Positions 28,351 through 41,748 of a stretch of 64,000 nt of DNA are shown one piece after another. The first letter of the stretch is position 1; every line of letters begins with the position of its first letter. The stretch is from NCBI RefSeq assembly GCF_002812805.1, contig NZ_NMUM01000037.1:27579-91578 (forward strand), read 5' to 3'. The DNA comes from Microbacterium lacus (GTDB taxonomy: Bacteria; Actinomycetota; Actinomycetes; Actinomycetales; Microbacteriaceae). Both the position numbers and the translations under genes were made by a program. The notes beneath the pieces were generated by a model that searched no databases, had not been told where the DNA came from, and saw only the letters and a list, made by a program, of their open reading frames with translations.

Positions 28351-28414
28351 GAGGAGATCTCGGCTTCGGAGGACGGATGTCGAGGCATGCATCCTCCGAA
28401 GCCGAGATCTCCTC
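28351..28414. repeat. 23-bp perfect inverted repeat in a divergent promoter region
   Basis: Arms at 28351-28373 and 28392-28414 (each beginning or ending with the GAGGAGATCTCGG block) are exact reverse complements, with an 18-nt loop. There is no T-run. It lies between nadK (leftward) and the photolyase-related gene (rightward), ending 19 bp before the latter's ATG. Confidence 0.9.
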
Positions 28415-28433
28415 CGGCTGCGAGACTGGAGAG

Positions 28434-29909
28434 ATGAAGGCTGCGCTGGTGCTCGCGACGCAGGTGCTCGAAGACCACCCCGCCTACTCGGACCCCGAGA
28501 TCGACCTCATTCTCTTCGTCGAGAACGCGCGGAGCTTCGAGCGTCGCCCGTACCACGCGCACAAGATCGTGCTGCTGCTGGCTTCCCTGCGCCATGCGGC
28601 CGCTCGCCTCGAAGAGCGCGGCATCGCCGTCGCGTACCGCCGGATGGACGCGGACGAAACGGGCGCGAACCAGCCCAGGGAGTCGTTCGGTGACGCGGTG
28701 GGGGCGCTCGTCCGCGAGCACAACATCACCCACCTCGCCTGGATGGCGCACACCGACCCGCGCGTTCAGGGCTCGATCGAGAAGATCGCTGCCGGACACA
28801 GGCCGCAGACGCGCACCTACCCCGACGAGCTCTTCCTCACCCCCGAGGCGCTGGTCGACGAGTGGTTCGCGACACACCCGACGGCCCGGATGGAGGACTT
28901 CTACCGCTGGCAACGTCGGCGCACGGGCATCCTGATGGAGGGCGGCGCACCCGAGGGACGCCGGTGGAACTTCGACGCCGAGAACAGGCATCCGCTCCCC
29001 CGCGACAAGAAAACGAAGGCCCACACCCTCGACATCCCGACGGTGCCGATACCCGAGCCCGATGAGATCACCCGCTCGGCCATCGCGGACACGCAGCGGT
29101 TCTTCGGCGATCATCCGGGCGACCCGCGGACCTTCTGGCTCCCCGTCACCCCCGCGGGGGCACGCGCATGGGTCGATGACTTCGTCACCCGTCGCCTGTC
29201 CGATTTCGGACGCTACGAAGACGCGATGGACGCCGACGAGCCGTTCCTTTTCCACTCCGTGCTCAGCCCCCTGATCAACATCGGGCTGCTCACGCCTCAG
29301 GAAGCCGTTGACCGGGTTGAGCGGTCCGATGCCCCCCTCGAATCGCGCGAGGGTTTCATCCGCCAGGTGATCGGATGGCGGGAGTACATGCGCGGCGCTT
29401 TCCGCGCGCAGCCCGCGCTCGAGAACGCCGATTACTTCCACTTCACGCGCACCCTCGAGGCATGGTGGTACACCGCGGAAGGGATCCCCGACGACATCCC
29501 CACGCCGGTCCGCACCGTCCTCGAACGCGTCCATCGCTACGGCTACGCGCACCACATCGAGCGCCTGATGGTGCTCGGCAACTGGTTCCTGCTGCAGGGC
29601 TACCACCCACGCGAGGCCTACGAGTGGTTCTCGGCGATGTTCGTGGACGCGTACGACTGGGTCATGGTGCCGAACGTGCAGGGCATGAGTCAGTTCGCAG
29701 ACGGTGGCCGTGTGGCGACCAAGCCCTATATTGCGGGCGGGGCCTACCTGCAACGCATGGGGTCGTGGTGGCCGAGCGCGAAAGCCGCGCAGGCGGATGC
29801 CTTCACCGACGCCTACTGGCAGTTTCTCGACCGCAACGAGCCCCAGCTCTCGGACAACCACAGGCTCGCCATCCCCCTGGCGCAGATGCGCAAGCGCCGC
29901 GAGAACTAA
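28434..29909 (+). CDS. Photolyase-related protein (DPRP/FeS-BCP group) lacking cysteines
   Basis: A 491-residue member of the cryptochrome/deoxyribodipyrimidine photolyase-related family that includes the iron-sulfur (6-4) photolyases. Hallmarks: RPYHAHKIVLLLASLRH and RLEERGIAVAYRRMDAD at the N-terminus (antenna domain) and, in the FAD domain, SREGFIRQVIGWREYMRG, MVLGNWFLLQGYHPREAYEWF and DWVMVPNVQGMSQFADGG. In known FeS members a CxxC plus further Cys near the C-terminus hold a 4Fe-4S cluster; here that part is RMGSWWPSAKAAQADAFTDAYW and the whole protein has no cysteine. It is inserted, oppositely oriented, between nadK and tlyA. Confidence 0.85.
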   Translation: MKAALVLATQVLEDHPAYSDPEIDLILFVENARSFERRPYHAHKIVLLLASLRHAAARLEERGIAVAYRRMDADETGANQPRESFGDAVGALVREHNITHLAWMAHTDPRVQGSIEKIAAGHRPQTRTYPDELFLTPEALVDEWFATHPTARMEDFYRWQRRRTGILMEGGAPEGRRWNFDAENRHPLPRDKKTKAHTLDIPTVPIPEPDEITRSAIADTQRFFGDHPGDPRTFWLPVTPAGARAWVDDFVTRRLSDFGRYEDAMDADEPFLFHSVLSPLINIGLLTPQEAVDRVERSDAPLESREGFIRQVIGWREYMRGAFRAQPALENADYFHFTRTLEAWWYTAEGIPDDIPTPVRTVLERVHRYGYAHHIERLMVLGNWFLLQGYHPREAYEWFSAMFVDAYDWVMVPNVQGMSQFADGGRVATKPYIAGGAYLQRMGSWWPSAKAAQADAFTDAYWQFLDRNEPQLSDNHRLAIPLAQMRKRREN

Positions 29910-29912
29910 CCG

Positions 29913-30737
29913 TCAGCGCTGGGTGAGCTCGTTCACCAGGGCGAGCCACGCGGTCGGGTTCGCAGCATCCGCGTCCGCGCCCTCATCGGCAACGTCGCGC
30001 ACCCGGAACCACGCCACGAACTCGTGGTTGCCGTGCGTCCCGGGCAGCGGCGAGGCAATCACGCCATGTGTACCGAGGCCCGCGTCCCACGCCGCCCACA
30101 GCACGCCCGCAACAGCATCCGCACGCGAAGCCGGATCTGTCACCAACCCACCGCGGACGGATGTGCGGCCCACCTCGAACTGCGGCTTGATCAGCAACAC
30201 GGCATCGCCAGCGGCGTCCATCGTTGCGCGGACGGCCGGAAGGACCAGCCCCAGCGAGATGAAGGACAGGTCGCCGGTCACAAGCGAGGGCGCGAGCTCT
30301 GTACCGCTCGCGGCGGCGAGGGACTCGGGCGTCATGTCGCGAACGTTGAAGCCCTCGACCGAGATGACCCCCGCGTCATCCTTGATTCGGTCCGACATCT
30401 GGCCATGCCCGACATCAACGGCGATCACCGGGTCGGCGCCGCGCTCGCGCAGCACTTGCGTAAAGCCGCCGGTCGAAGCGCCCATGTCGAGCGCCACCCG
30501 CCCCGCGACCTCGACCGGGAACGCGTCGAGCGCCGCCACGAGCTTGTGCGCGGCGCGGCTGACGTAGTGGTCGAACGCGGCGACCTCGATCAGCGACGAC
30601 TCCTCGACCTTCGCCGAGGACTTCACGACGGGGCGGCCATCGACCGTCACGAGGCCCTCGGCGATCAGCCCCGCTGCGTGCGTGCGGGAACGCGCGAGTC
30701 CGCGGGCGGCCAGGGCCGCGTCCAGACGCTCACTCAT
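29913..30737 (-). CDS. tlyA: TlyA-family rRNA 2'-O-methyltransferase
   Basis: S-adenosylmethionine-dependent rRNA cytidine 2'-O-methyltransferase of the TlyA/hemolysin A family. An S4 domain (RLDAALAARGLARSRTHAAGLIAEGLVTVDGRPV) precedes the FtsJ-like domain with ALDMGASTGGFTQVLRERGA. Family members methylate 16S and/or 23S rRNA and affect capreomycin sensitivity. 274 residues, normal length. ATG overlaps the stop of the small gene upstream (ATGA). Confidence 0.94.
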   Translation of the reverse strand: MSERLDAALAARGLARSRTHAAGLIAEGLVTVDGRPVVKSSAKVEESSLIEVAAFDHYVSRAAHKLVAALDAFPVEVAGRVALDMGASTGGFTQVLRERGADPVIAVDVGHGQMSDRIKDDAGVISVEGFNVRDMTPESLAAASGTELAPSLVTGDLSFISLGLVLPAVRATMDAAGDAVLLIKPQFEVGRTSVRGGLVTDPASRADAVAGVLWAAWDAGLGTHGVIASPLPGTHGNHEFVAWFRVRDVADEGADADAANPTAWLALVNELTQR

Positions 30738-30916
30738 CGGTCGCCGGATGCCGAAGCGCGCGGATCGGCAAGACCGCCCACGCCCTCGAGCTCACGCGAG
30801 AGTTCGTCGTACAACGCGTCGAACGCGGCGGCACGGGTCGCGAGGGGCTGCTCCTCGACCACTCGCAGGCGCGACACGAGGCTGTCGTCGAAAGATGCCT
30901 CGGGCGTGTTGCTCAT
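30734..30916 (-). CDS. Small hypothetical protein, 60 aa
   Basis: A 60-residue acidic helical protein (VVEEQPLATRAAAFDALYDELSRELEG). Short ORFs of this kind often lie just ahead of tlyA in actinobacteria. It is coupled to tlyA by an ATGA overlap, which supports its reality. No function is known. Confidence 0.75.
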   Translation of the reverse strand: MSNTPEASFDDSLVSRLRVVEEQPLATRAAAFDALYDELSRELEGVGGLADPRASASGDR

Positions 30917-30977
30917 CGTCCCAGGATACGACGGGGCTGACGGATGCCTCGGCGCCCCGCCTCACACGAGCCGCGGA

Positions 30978-32018
30978 TCAACGCCCAGCGCGAAACGGGT
31001 CGTCGTAGAGCCGCTCGGGCACGCGCAGTCCGTAGATCGCACGACCCGAGTCCCAGATCGCACGGGCAGCGGCGCGAAGCAGGTCGATCTGTCGCGACCC
31101 CTCGGCCACGATCTCGACGTCGTTGCCGGCGACACGCACGGTGGCGTCACCGATCGTGACCGCGCCATCCTTCGCGCGTGCTTTAGCCGCCGGATACGGC
31201 TGCGACAGCTCACGCAGGTCGCCGAGGATGAAGTCCGGACGCGAACCGGCGGGCGCGGCAAGAACGTGCTTCGGCCGGTCGATGCCCGTCAGCACCAGGG
31301 CCGACGCGATACCGGCACGCTGGGCACCGAGGATGTCGGTGTCGAGTCGGTCGCCGATGAAGAGCGGATGCTTCGACCCGAACCGCGCGATCGCCTCGAC
31401 GAAGATCGGTGTCTCGGGTTTGCCCGCGACCGTCGCGAGACGCCCGACCGCGGTGTGCACGGCGGACACGAGCGTGCCGTTCCCCGGCGCGATGCCACGA
31501 GCCTGGGGGATCGTCCAGTCCGTGTTGGTGGCGATCCACGGGATACCGCCCTCGTCCTCGGGCAGAGCCAGCGCGTACGCCGCCTCGGCCAGATCCCGCC
31601 ACGCCACATCGGGCGCGAAACCTTGAACGACGGCGGCGGGCGCGTCCTCGGCGCTGCGGGTGACGACGTATCCGGCCTTCTCGACCTCGACGGTCAGGCC
31701 CTCTCCGCCGACGACCAGCACACACGAACCCGCGGGAAGCATGTCCCGCAAGAGACGCATTGCGGCCTGTGGGCTCGTGATGACGTCTTCGGGTTGAACG
31801 GCCAGCCCGAGTTCTCGCAGCTGCCCCGCAACCGTGGCGTCCGTACGCGAGGCGTTGTTGGTGATGTAGCCCAGGCGGCGCGTCTGACCCGCAGCGTTCA
31901 GCGCCTCGACAGCGTGCGGAATCGCCTGATGCCCGGCGTATACAACGCCGTCGAGATCGGCCAGGACCGCGTCGACCCCGTCGAGCGGTGTCGGGCTCGT
32001 CCTTCCGAGGAAAGCCAT
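30978..32018 (-). CDS. HAD-IIA phosphatase (NagD-like)
   Basis: A 346-residue HAD-superfamily hydrolase of the NagD/phosphoglycolate phosphatase type: DLDGVVYAGHQAIPHA with nucleophile Asp21 and Asp23, the YITNNASRTDATVA motif II, and FIGDRLDTDILGAQRAGI near the C-terminus. An extra C-terminal piece of about 70 residues (from about 275) follows the usual end. It overlaps the TPR-protein stop (ATGA) and is probably co-transcribed with it. The substrate is unknown. Confidence 0.88.
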   Translation of the reverse strand: MAFLGRTSPTPLDGVDAVLADLDGVVYAGHQAIPHAVEALNAAGQTRRLGYITNNASRTDATVAGQLRELGLAVQPEDVITSPQAAMRLLRDMLPAGSCVLVVGGEGLTVEVEKAGYVVTRSAEDAPAAVVQGFAPDVAWRDLAEAAYALALPEDEGGIPWIATNTDWTIPQARGIAPGNGTLVSAVHTAVGRLATVAGKPETPIFVEAIARFGSKHPLFIGDRLDTDILGAQRAGIASALVLTGIDRPKHVLAAPAGSRPDFILGDLRELSQPYPAAKARAKDGAVTIGDATVRVAGNDVEIVAEGSRQIDLLRAAARAIWDSGRAIYGLRVPERLYDDPFRAGR

Positions 32019-33658
32019 CAGTCGGATGCCTCGGTCTTGTCGCTCTTCACGCCCTCATCGGGCTCGGGGGTCGATTCGCCGTTGTCTTCGACATCCGCAA
32101 CGTCTTCGAGATCAGCGTCTTCATCGAGATCGGCGTTTTCATCGACATCAGCGTCATCATCGAGATCGATGTCGAGCTCTTCGACCTCGTCGATCTCGAG
32201 CACGTCGTCCGAACCGTCACCATCGAGCGCCGCCTCGGCGACTTCGGCAAGCTGGGCCCATCGAGCGGCCTCGTCCAGACGTCCGAGCTCTTCGAGCACC
32301 GTGGCGCGCGCAGCGAACAGGCCGGGACTCCAGGGGAAGGCCTTGTCGGGATCCAGCTCGGGAATATCGAGCTCGCGCAGGGCGCGCTCGGGGTCGCCAA
32401 GATCCAGACGGGCGCCAGACATAGCAACCGCTAGTTCAACCCGCGTCTCGATCGGAAGCGAATCACGCTCGACCGCTCGTCCGACCTCGAGCGCGCGGTC
32501 GGGTCGCCCGACGCCACGCTCGCTGTCGACCATCATCGCGATCTGGTCGTCGCTACCCGAAATACGCCGATACGTGCGCAATTCGCGAAGCGCCAGCGCA
32601 AAGTCGCCCACGGAGTACGCCGTGATCGCGAGCGATTCCCGGACGACCGCGACGCGGCCCGCCTTGCGGGAAGCCGCGAGGGCGTGCTCGTGCGCAAGTG
32701 CCGGGTCTTCGTCAATCAGACGGACGGCCATCGCCAGGTGGCGACCGACCGTATCGGCGTTCTCCTTGCTCAGGGTGCGCAGTTCGTTTCGCGCACTCGG
32801 GTGCAGATCACGGGCTGTGACATCGTCGGGCAGGAACGGATCAGGAATGCGCGGCTCGAAGTCACGATCGCGGTCCCGGGGCGGGGCGTCGCTGCGGTTA
32901 TAAGTGGGACGACCAGAGTTGCCGTCGCGGCGTTCGTAGGGTGGGCGCGAACCTCCGCCATCACGGTTCTCGTACGGTCGACGAGGCCCGTCGCCGTCAC
33001 GCTTGACGTAGGGCGGACGCGAGGAGTTCCCGTCACGCTTCTCGTATGGACGACGCGGCGCGTCGCCATCACGCTTCACGTACGGCGGACGTGAGCCACC
33101 GCTGTCACGGTTTTTGTATGGGCGCCGCGGAGCGTCACCATCACGCTTGACGTAGGGCGGACGCGAGGAGTTGCCATCACGCTTGACGTAGGGCGGACGC
33201 GAGGAGTTGCCATCACGCTTCTCGTACGGCGGACGCGAAGAGTTGCCATCACGCTTCTCGTACGGCGGACGCGATGAATTGCCATCACGCTTCTCGTACG
33301 GCGGACGCGATGAATTGCCATCACGCTTCTCGTAAGGCTTGCGCGGAGCATCACCGTCGCGCTTCACGTACGGCGGACGCGAACCACCGCTATCCCGGTT
33401 CTCATACGGGCGACGGGGCGCATCACCATCACGCTTCACGTAGGGCGGACGCGAGGAATTCCCGTCACGCCTCTCGTACGGCTTGCGCGAAGCGTCACCA
33501 TCGCGCTTCACATATGGCTTGCGTTGAGCATCGCCCCCACGAGGCGTGCTCGGACGGCGATCAGCGCCACCACCGGTGCGGGGCGAACGTCCGGAGGCGC
33601 CGCGCGCTCGATCGGGCCCACCGCGACGCTCATCGTCCTTGCGGTCGTCGTCTGCCAT
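32018..33658 (-). CDS. TPR-like protein with a 12-residue basic repeat and acidic tail
   Basis: A 546-residue protein in three parts. Residues 1-45 are charged and disordered. Residues 46 to about 261 hold about 18 units of a 12-residue repeat, consensus RPPYVKRDGxxx, basic and rich in Tyr/Arg/Pro/Gly. From about 265 to 480 is a helical TPR-like core (LHPSARNELRTLSKENADTVGRHL, EDPALAHEHALAASRKAGR). The last about 65 residues are strongly acidic. The core resembles conserved actinobacterial 'tetratricopeptide repeat' proteins; the repeat region suggests RNA binding or condensate formation, an inference. ATG at 33658. It lies just downstream of the rrn terminator. Confidence 0.75.
   Translation of the reverse strand: MADDDRKDDERRGGPDRARGASGRSPRTGGGADRRPSTPRGGDAQRKPYVKRDGDASRKPYERRDGNSSRPPYVKRDGDAPRRPYENRDSGGSRPPYVKRDGDAPRKPYEKRDGNSSRPPYEKRDGNSSRPPYEKRDGNSSRPPYEKRDGNSSRPPYVKRDGNSSRPPYVKRDGDAPRRPYKNRDSGGSRPPYVKRDGDAPRRPYEKRDGNSSRPPYVKRDGDGPRRPYENRDGGGSRPPYERRDGNSGRPTYNRSDAPPRDRDRDFEPRIPDPFLPDDVTARDLHPSARNELRTLSKENADTVGRHLAMAVRLIDEDPALAHEHALAASRKAGRVAVVRESLAITAYSVGDFALALRELRTYRRISGSDDQIAMMVDSERGVGRPDRALEVGRAVERDSLPIETRVELAVAMSGARLDLGDPERALRELDIPELDPDKAFPWSPGLFAARATVLEELGRLDEAARWAQLAEVAEAALDGDGSDDVLEIDEVEELDIDLDDDADVDENADLDEDADLEDVADVEDNGESTPEPDEGVKSDKTEASD
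32876..33523. repeat. 36-bp coding minisatellite
   Basis: About 18 tandem 36-bp units encoding RPPYxKRDGxxx. Several neighbouring units are almost identical at DNA level (around 33140-33330), and a block of units reading KRDGDAPRRPYxNRDSGGS occurs twice, indicating recent multi-unit duplication. All units keep the frame. Confidence 0.9.
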
Positions 33659-33727
33659 GTTTCCGATCCTTTCGCGAACCGCCCGTCGGCGGAATCGCAC
33701 TGTTGCAAAACAACTGTGTTAACGAAG

Positions 33728-33757
33728 AAAGGGCCACCCAGCATTGGGTGGCCCTTT
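33728..33757 (-). terminator. rrn operon terminator
   Basis: AAAGGGCCACCCA (33728-33740) and TGGGTGGCCCTTT (33745-33757) form a 13-bp perfect stem with a 4-nt loop, directly after 5S rRNA on the minus strand. The leftward 3' side reads CCCTTTCTTCGTT. Confidence 0.88.
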
Positions 33758-33768
33758 CTTGAAAGAAG

Positions 33769-33886
33769 TCCGGCGGTGTCCTACTCTCCCACAGGGTCTC
33801 CCCTGCAGTACCATCGGCGCTGAGAGGCTTAGCTTCCGGGTTCGGAATGTAACCGGGCGTTTCCCTCTCGCTATGGCCGCCGAAAC
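33769..33886 (-). rRNA. 5S rRNA
   Basis: About 117 nt. The 5' end reads GTTTCGGCGGCCATAGCG and the 3' end GGACACCGCCGGAC, which pair to form helix I; the loop region CCGAACCCGGAAGCTAAGCC is present. Ends are approximate. Confidence 0.95.
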
Positions 33887-33984
33887 ACTATTGATGTTTC
33901 AATCAGCATAACAAAGTCATTGTTATGCGGTTCTCGACCGTACATCGAGAACCACTCAGTGGACGCAAGCACCTAGCAAAAATA

Positions 33985-39043
<5,059 letters not shown>

Positions 39044-39264
39044 GAATTTTGCTGCGACAAGACCGGAATGGGTCGAGCCGAGCGAGTTTGATCTGACGAT
39101 CGGATGTCATTACTGACATATCCGTTTAATCTCAAAAGAATCTCATCGGTCAGACAAGCTGACCGCGAGGTTTTTTGGCATTTGACAAGTGCACGCTGTT
39201 GAGTTCTCAAGGATCGGATGCTCCTGCGCCGTGTCTCTCGACCGTCCCGCAGGGCAACTTCTCT
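39044..39264 (-). other. rrn leader
   Basis: Transcribed leader between promoter and 16S. It holds TTGAGAACTCAACAGCGTGC (39191-39210), matching the spacer motif, and AT-rich stretches near 39100-39180. No gene is visible. Confidence 0.7.
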
Positions 39265-39292
39265 ATCTTACATCCTCTGTGCGAGATGTCAA
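39265..39292 (-). promoter_or_regulatory. rrn promoter
   Basis: On the minus strand TTGACA (39287-39292) and TAAGAT (39265-39270) are separated by 16 bp, about 220 bp before the 16S 5' end. A perfect -35 box and the position fit the main ribosomal promoter. Confidence 0.75.
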
Positions 39293-39559
39293 AACGACAT
39301 TCTCAGCTCTTCGCGACCCGAACTTCATGTTCGTAGGCGCTCCGATCAGAGGAGACCCCATCGTAAACCCGAAGGTTTCCGACACTCAAGAGTGTTGGTT
39401 TTGATGGGGGTGTTCTTCGCTTGAGGAGGGGAAGCTTTCGGGGCCTCACCGCGCTCCTTTGGGGCGAACAGGTATTACCTTACGTGGGATTTTGCGGGGC
39501 GGGCAAATTGCGGTGCGTCCCGGGCGTGTCGCGCATGTTTCCGGCGTTTTTCCGGCGCC
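39293..39559. other. Intergenic region upstream of rrn
   Basis: No gene. It has two small hairpins, AAACC-CGAA-GGTTT (39365-39378) and the perfect palindrome ACACTCAAGAGTGT (39382-39395). TTGAGT within the second, read leftward, could be a weak second -35 box for rrn. Otherwise nothing is recognised. Confidence 0.5.
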
Positions 39560-39588
39560 GTCACAGGAGCCAGTGGCGGGGCTACGAT
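39560..39588 (+). promoter_or_regulatory. Leaderless promoter of the CoA-transferase gene
   Basis: GTCACA (39560-39565) and TACGAT (39583-39588) with a 17-bp spacer; TACGAT ends 7 nt before the ATG at 39596, and no ribosome site is present. Confidence 0.55.
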
Positions 39589-39595
39589 CGCGACC

Positions 39596-40915
39596 ATGAT
39601 CGATCCCGCAGAAACCGACGTCGCCACCGACAGCCCGACGACGTCCGTCCCGCTGCGCTCATGCCTGGCCGTCGGCAAGCTCGCGTGGGACAGCGTTTCC
39701 GCAGCATCGCTCGCGGCCGCTCGACTGGCCTCCGCACAGACACAGGTTCCCGATCCCGTCCGAGTTGCCGTGGCGTACTCGAGCGAGCGCCACATCCGCT
39801 TCGACGGTGAACCACCCTGCCCCTGGGCGCCATTCTCGGGCTTCTTCCGCACATCCGACGGCTGGGTGCGGACCCACGGCAACTACCCGCACCATGCCCG
39901 TGCGCTCCGGGCGGCCTTGGGTCTGGGCGCACACGCAGACGCAGACGCAGACCGGGATGCCGTGGTTCGAGCCCTGGCGTCGATGCCGGCGGGCGTGGCA
40001 ACGCAGGCGATCACCGCGCGGGGCGGCATCTGCGTCGGCGTGATGCACGAGAACCCGGGCATTGACGCCGTTCTCGCCGAGGAGCCTGTTGTACGGGTCG
40101 ATCGACTCAGCCCCTCCCCCATTCGCCCGCGCACATGGGGGCCGACGTCGGCGCCGTTGCGAGGCATCCGGGTCCTGGATCTGACGCGCGTGATCGCGGG
40201 ACCTGTTGCCACCCGCACTCTGGCGCTCCTCGGCGCCGACGTTCTGCGAATCGACCCTCCCCACAACCCGGAGCTGCCGATGCAGCACGCGGACACGGGT
40301 CACGGAAAGCGGTCTGCGCTTCTGGATCTTCACCAGCCGAGTCAGCTCGATGTATTCGACCGCCTTCTCGCTGATGCGGACGTGATCGTTCTCGGGTATC
40401 GACCCGCCGGTCTGGCGCACCTGGGGCTCGAACCCGCGGCGCTGGCCTCTCGCCATCCCGGAATCATCGTCGCGCGTCTGTCGGCATGGGGTTTTGAGAC
40501 GTCGTCCGCCGACCGCCGTGGATTCGACAGCATCGTGCAGGCCGCGAGCGGCATCGCCTGGATCGAGTCACGCGAGGACGGCATCCCCGGAGCACTCCCC
40601 GCACAGGCGCTCGACCACAGCGCCGGGTACCTGCTCGCCGCCGAGATCATGAGCCTGCTCGAGCGGCAATCGGTCGAGGGTGGATCGTGGCTCGCCGAAA
40701 CGTCCCTCCGCCGCGTCGCCGCGGAGCTGCTTCGCATGCCTCGGACGGCCGAGCCGAATGCCGCCGAGTCCTTCGAACCCGCCCCGCACCTGCAGACGTT
40801 CGATTTCGACGGCGGGATTCTCACGACCGCAGGCCCCGCGATCGCGTACGTGGGCGGGCCGGATGCGTTCGCCCCTCCGCGCACCTGGGGCGGCGACGCC
40901 CCGGCCTGGCTCTAG
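39596..40915 (+). CDS. CoA-transferase family III (CaiB/BaiF) protein
   Basis: A 439-residue family III CoA-transferase, which moves CoA between carboxylic acids. The typical core begins LRGIRVLDLTRVIAGPVATRTLALLGADVLRID (about 190-222) and continues GKRSALLDL, FDRLLADADVIVLGYRPAGLAHLG and RRGFDSIVQAASGIAWIES. The N-terminal about 180 residues are a degenerate first half (FSGFFRTSDGWVRTHGNYPHHARALRAALG), suggesting an internally duplicated or fused form. A short hexanucleotide repeat encodes HADADADAD near residue 114. The stop overlaps the convergent DUF4184 stop in a shared CTAG. Substrates unknown. Confidence 0.85.
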   Translation: MIDPAETDVATDSPTTSVPLRSCLAVGKLAWDSVSAASLAAARLASAQTQVPDPVRVAVAYSSERHIRFDGEPPCPWAPFSGFFRTSDGWVRTHGNYPHHARALRAALGLGAHADADADRDAVVRALASMPAGVATQAITARGGICVGVMHENPGIDAVLAEEPVVRVDRLSPSPIRPRTWGPTSAPLRGIRVLDLTRVIAGPVATRTLALLGADVLRIDPPHNPELPMQHADTGHGKRSALLDLHQPSQLDVFDRLLADADVIVLGYRPAGLAHLGLEPAALASRHPGIIVARLSAWGFETSSADRRGFDSIVQAASGIAWIESREDGIPGALPAQALDHSAGYLLAAEIMSLLERQSVEGGSWLAETSLRRVAAELLRMPRTAEPNAAESFEPAPHLQTFDFDGGILTTAGPAIAYVGGPDAFAPPRTWGGDAPAWL

Positions 40916-41727
40916 ACGTCCGACAGGGGTCGGCGCATCAGCTGCAACACGATCGCCAACACCAGGGTGAGCCCACCCCAGAGGCCCACTGCGGGCGGAA
41001 GCACGAGATAAGCGAGGTGTTCGACGCCGAAACCCGAACGCAAAGGACCGAAGAGCATCAGCCCGCCGACCCACGCGATCACGAGAAATGCCGGCAGCGA
41101 TATCCACCACGCGACGCGGACAAAGCCCGGGGCGCGATCCTGCGGGGGCACGGGACGACGTGGGCGAAGCCATACAACGGCCCAGATTCCGATCACGAGC
41201 AGTCCGAAAACCGAGGAGCCGTACTGCAGCCACTTGTATCCGAGGAGCGGACCCCATCGCTCGGCCAGCAGCGGGAACACCCGTAGCCCCCAGCGATCAA
41301 GGTGCGTGAAGAGGTCCCACGCGATGTGACTCGCGACCCCGATCGCGAGAGACACGACGAGAAGCAGGATGCTCGCCGGCGAGATCTTCCCGGCCGAGGC
41401 GCCGGGCCGATGCAGCGCGAAGGTCTCGCGCGCGGATGCGCGAGCCCCGGCGTCCCATCCGTCCGGGAGCCGTTCGGCCAGCACCATCGGCACCAGATCA
41501 CGCGCGACCGGCCGCAACACGCAGCGCCACACCAACAGCAGCGCGAGCGCGACGACCACCGTGACCGGAAGCCACGACCAGGTGTGCGTGGCCGAGTAAC
41601 GCAATCCGAAACCGCGCAGGAAGATCGGCAGGTCCGGCGTCATCGCTCCGATCGCGATCGCCGCCGGTACGAGTGGCGTGCGAATGAACGGCAGCGCGAC
41701 GACCGCGTGACTCGGAGTGAAGGGCAT
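40912..41727 (-). CDS. DUF4184 membrane protein
   Basis: A 271-residue integral membrane protein with the DUF4184 start MPFTPSHAVVALPF and TPDLPIFLRG, then several hydrophobic segments, including ISPASILLLVVSLAIGVASHIAWDLFTH with conserved His and Asp residues. The arrangement resembles LexA-binding-independent metal-dependent membrane hydrolases such as YdjM, but the function is unknown. It follows tyrS by 21 bp. Confidence 0.85.
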   Translation of the reverse strand: MPFTPSHAVVALPFIRTPLVPAAIAIGAMTPDLPIFLRGFGLRYSATHTWSWLPVTVVVALALLLVWRCVLRPVARDLVPMVLAERLPDGWDAGARASARETFALHRPGASAGKISPASILLLVVSLAIGVASHIAWDLFTHLDRWGLRVFPLLAERWGPLLGYKWLQYGSSVFGLLVIGIWAVVWLRPRRPVPPQDRAPGFVRVAWWISLPAFLVIAWVGGLMLFGPLRSGFGVEHLAYLVLPPAVGLWGGLTLVLAIVLQLMRRPLSDV

Positions 41728-41748
41728 ACGCTCAGCTCTCGAATCGGG

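Noticed and set aside
32876..33523. Regular repeats that could look like a CRISPR array
   Set aside because: The 36-bp units are contiguous with no spacers, keep a reading frame and encode RPPYxKRDG repeats; no cas genes are near.
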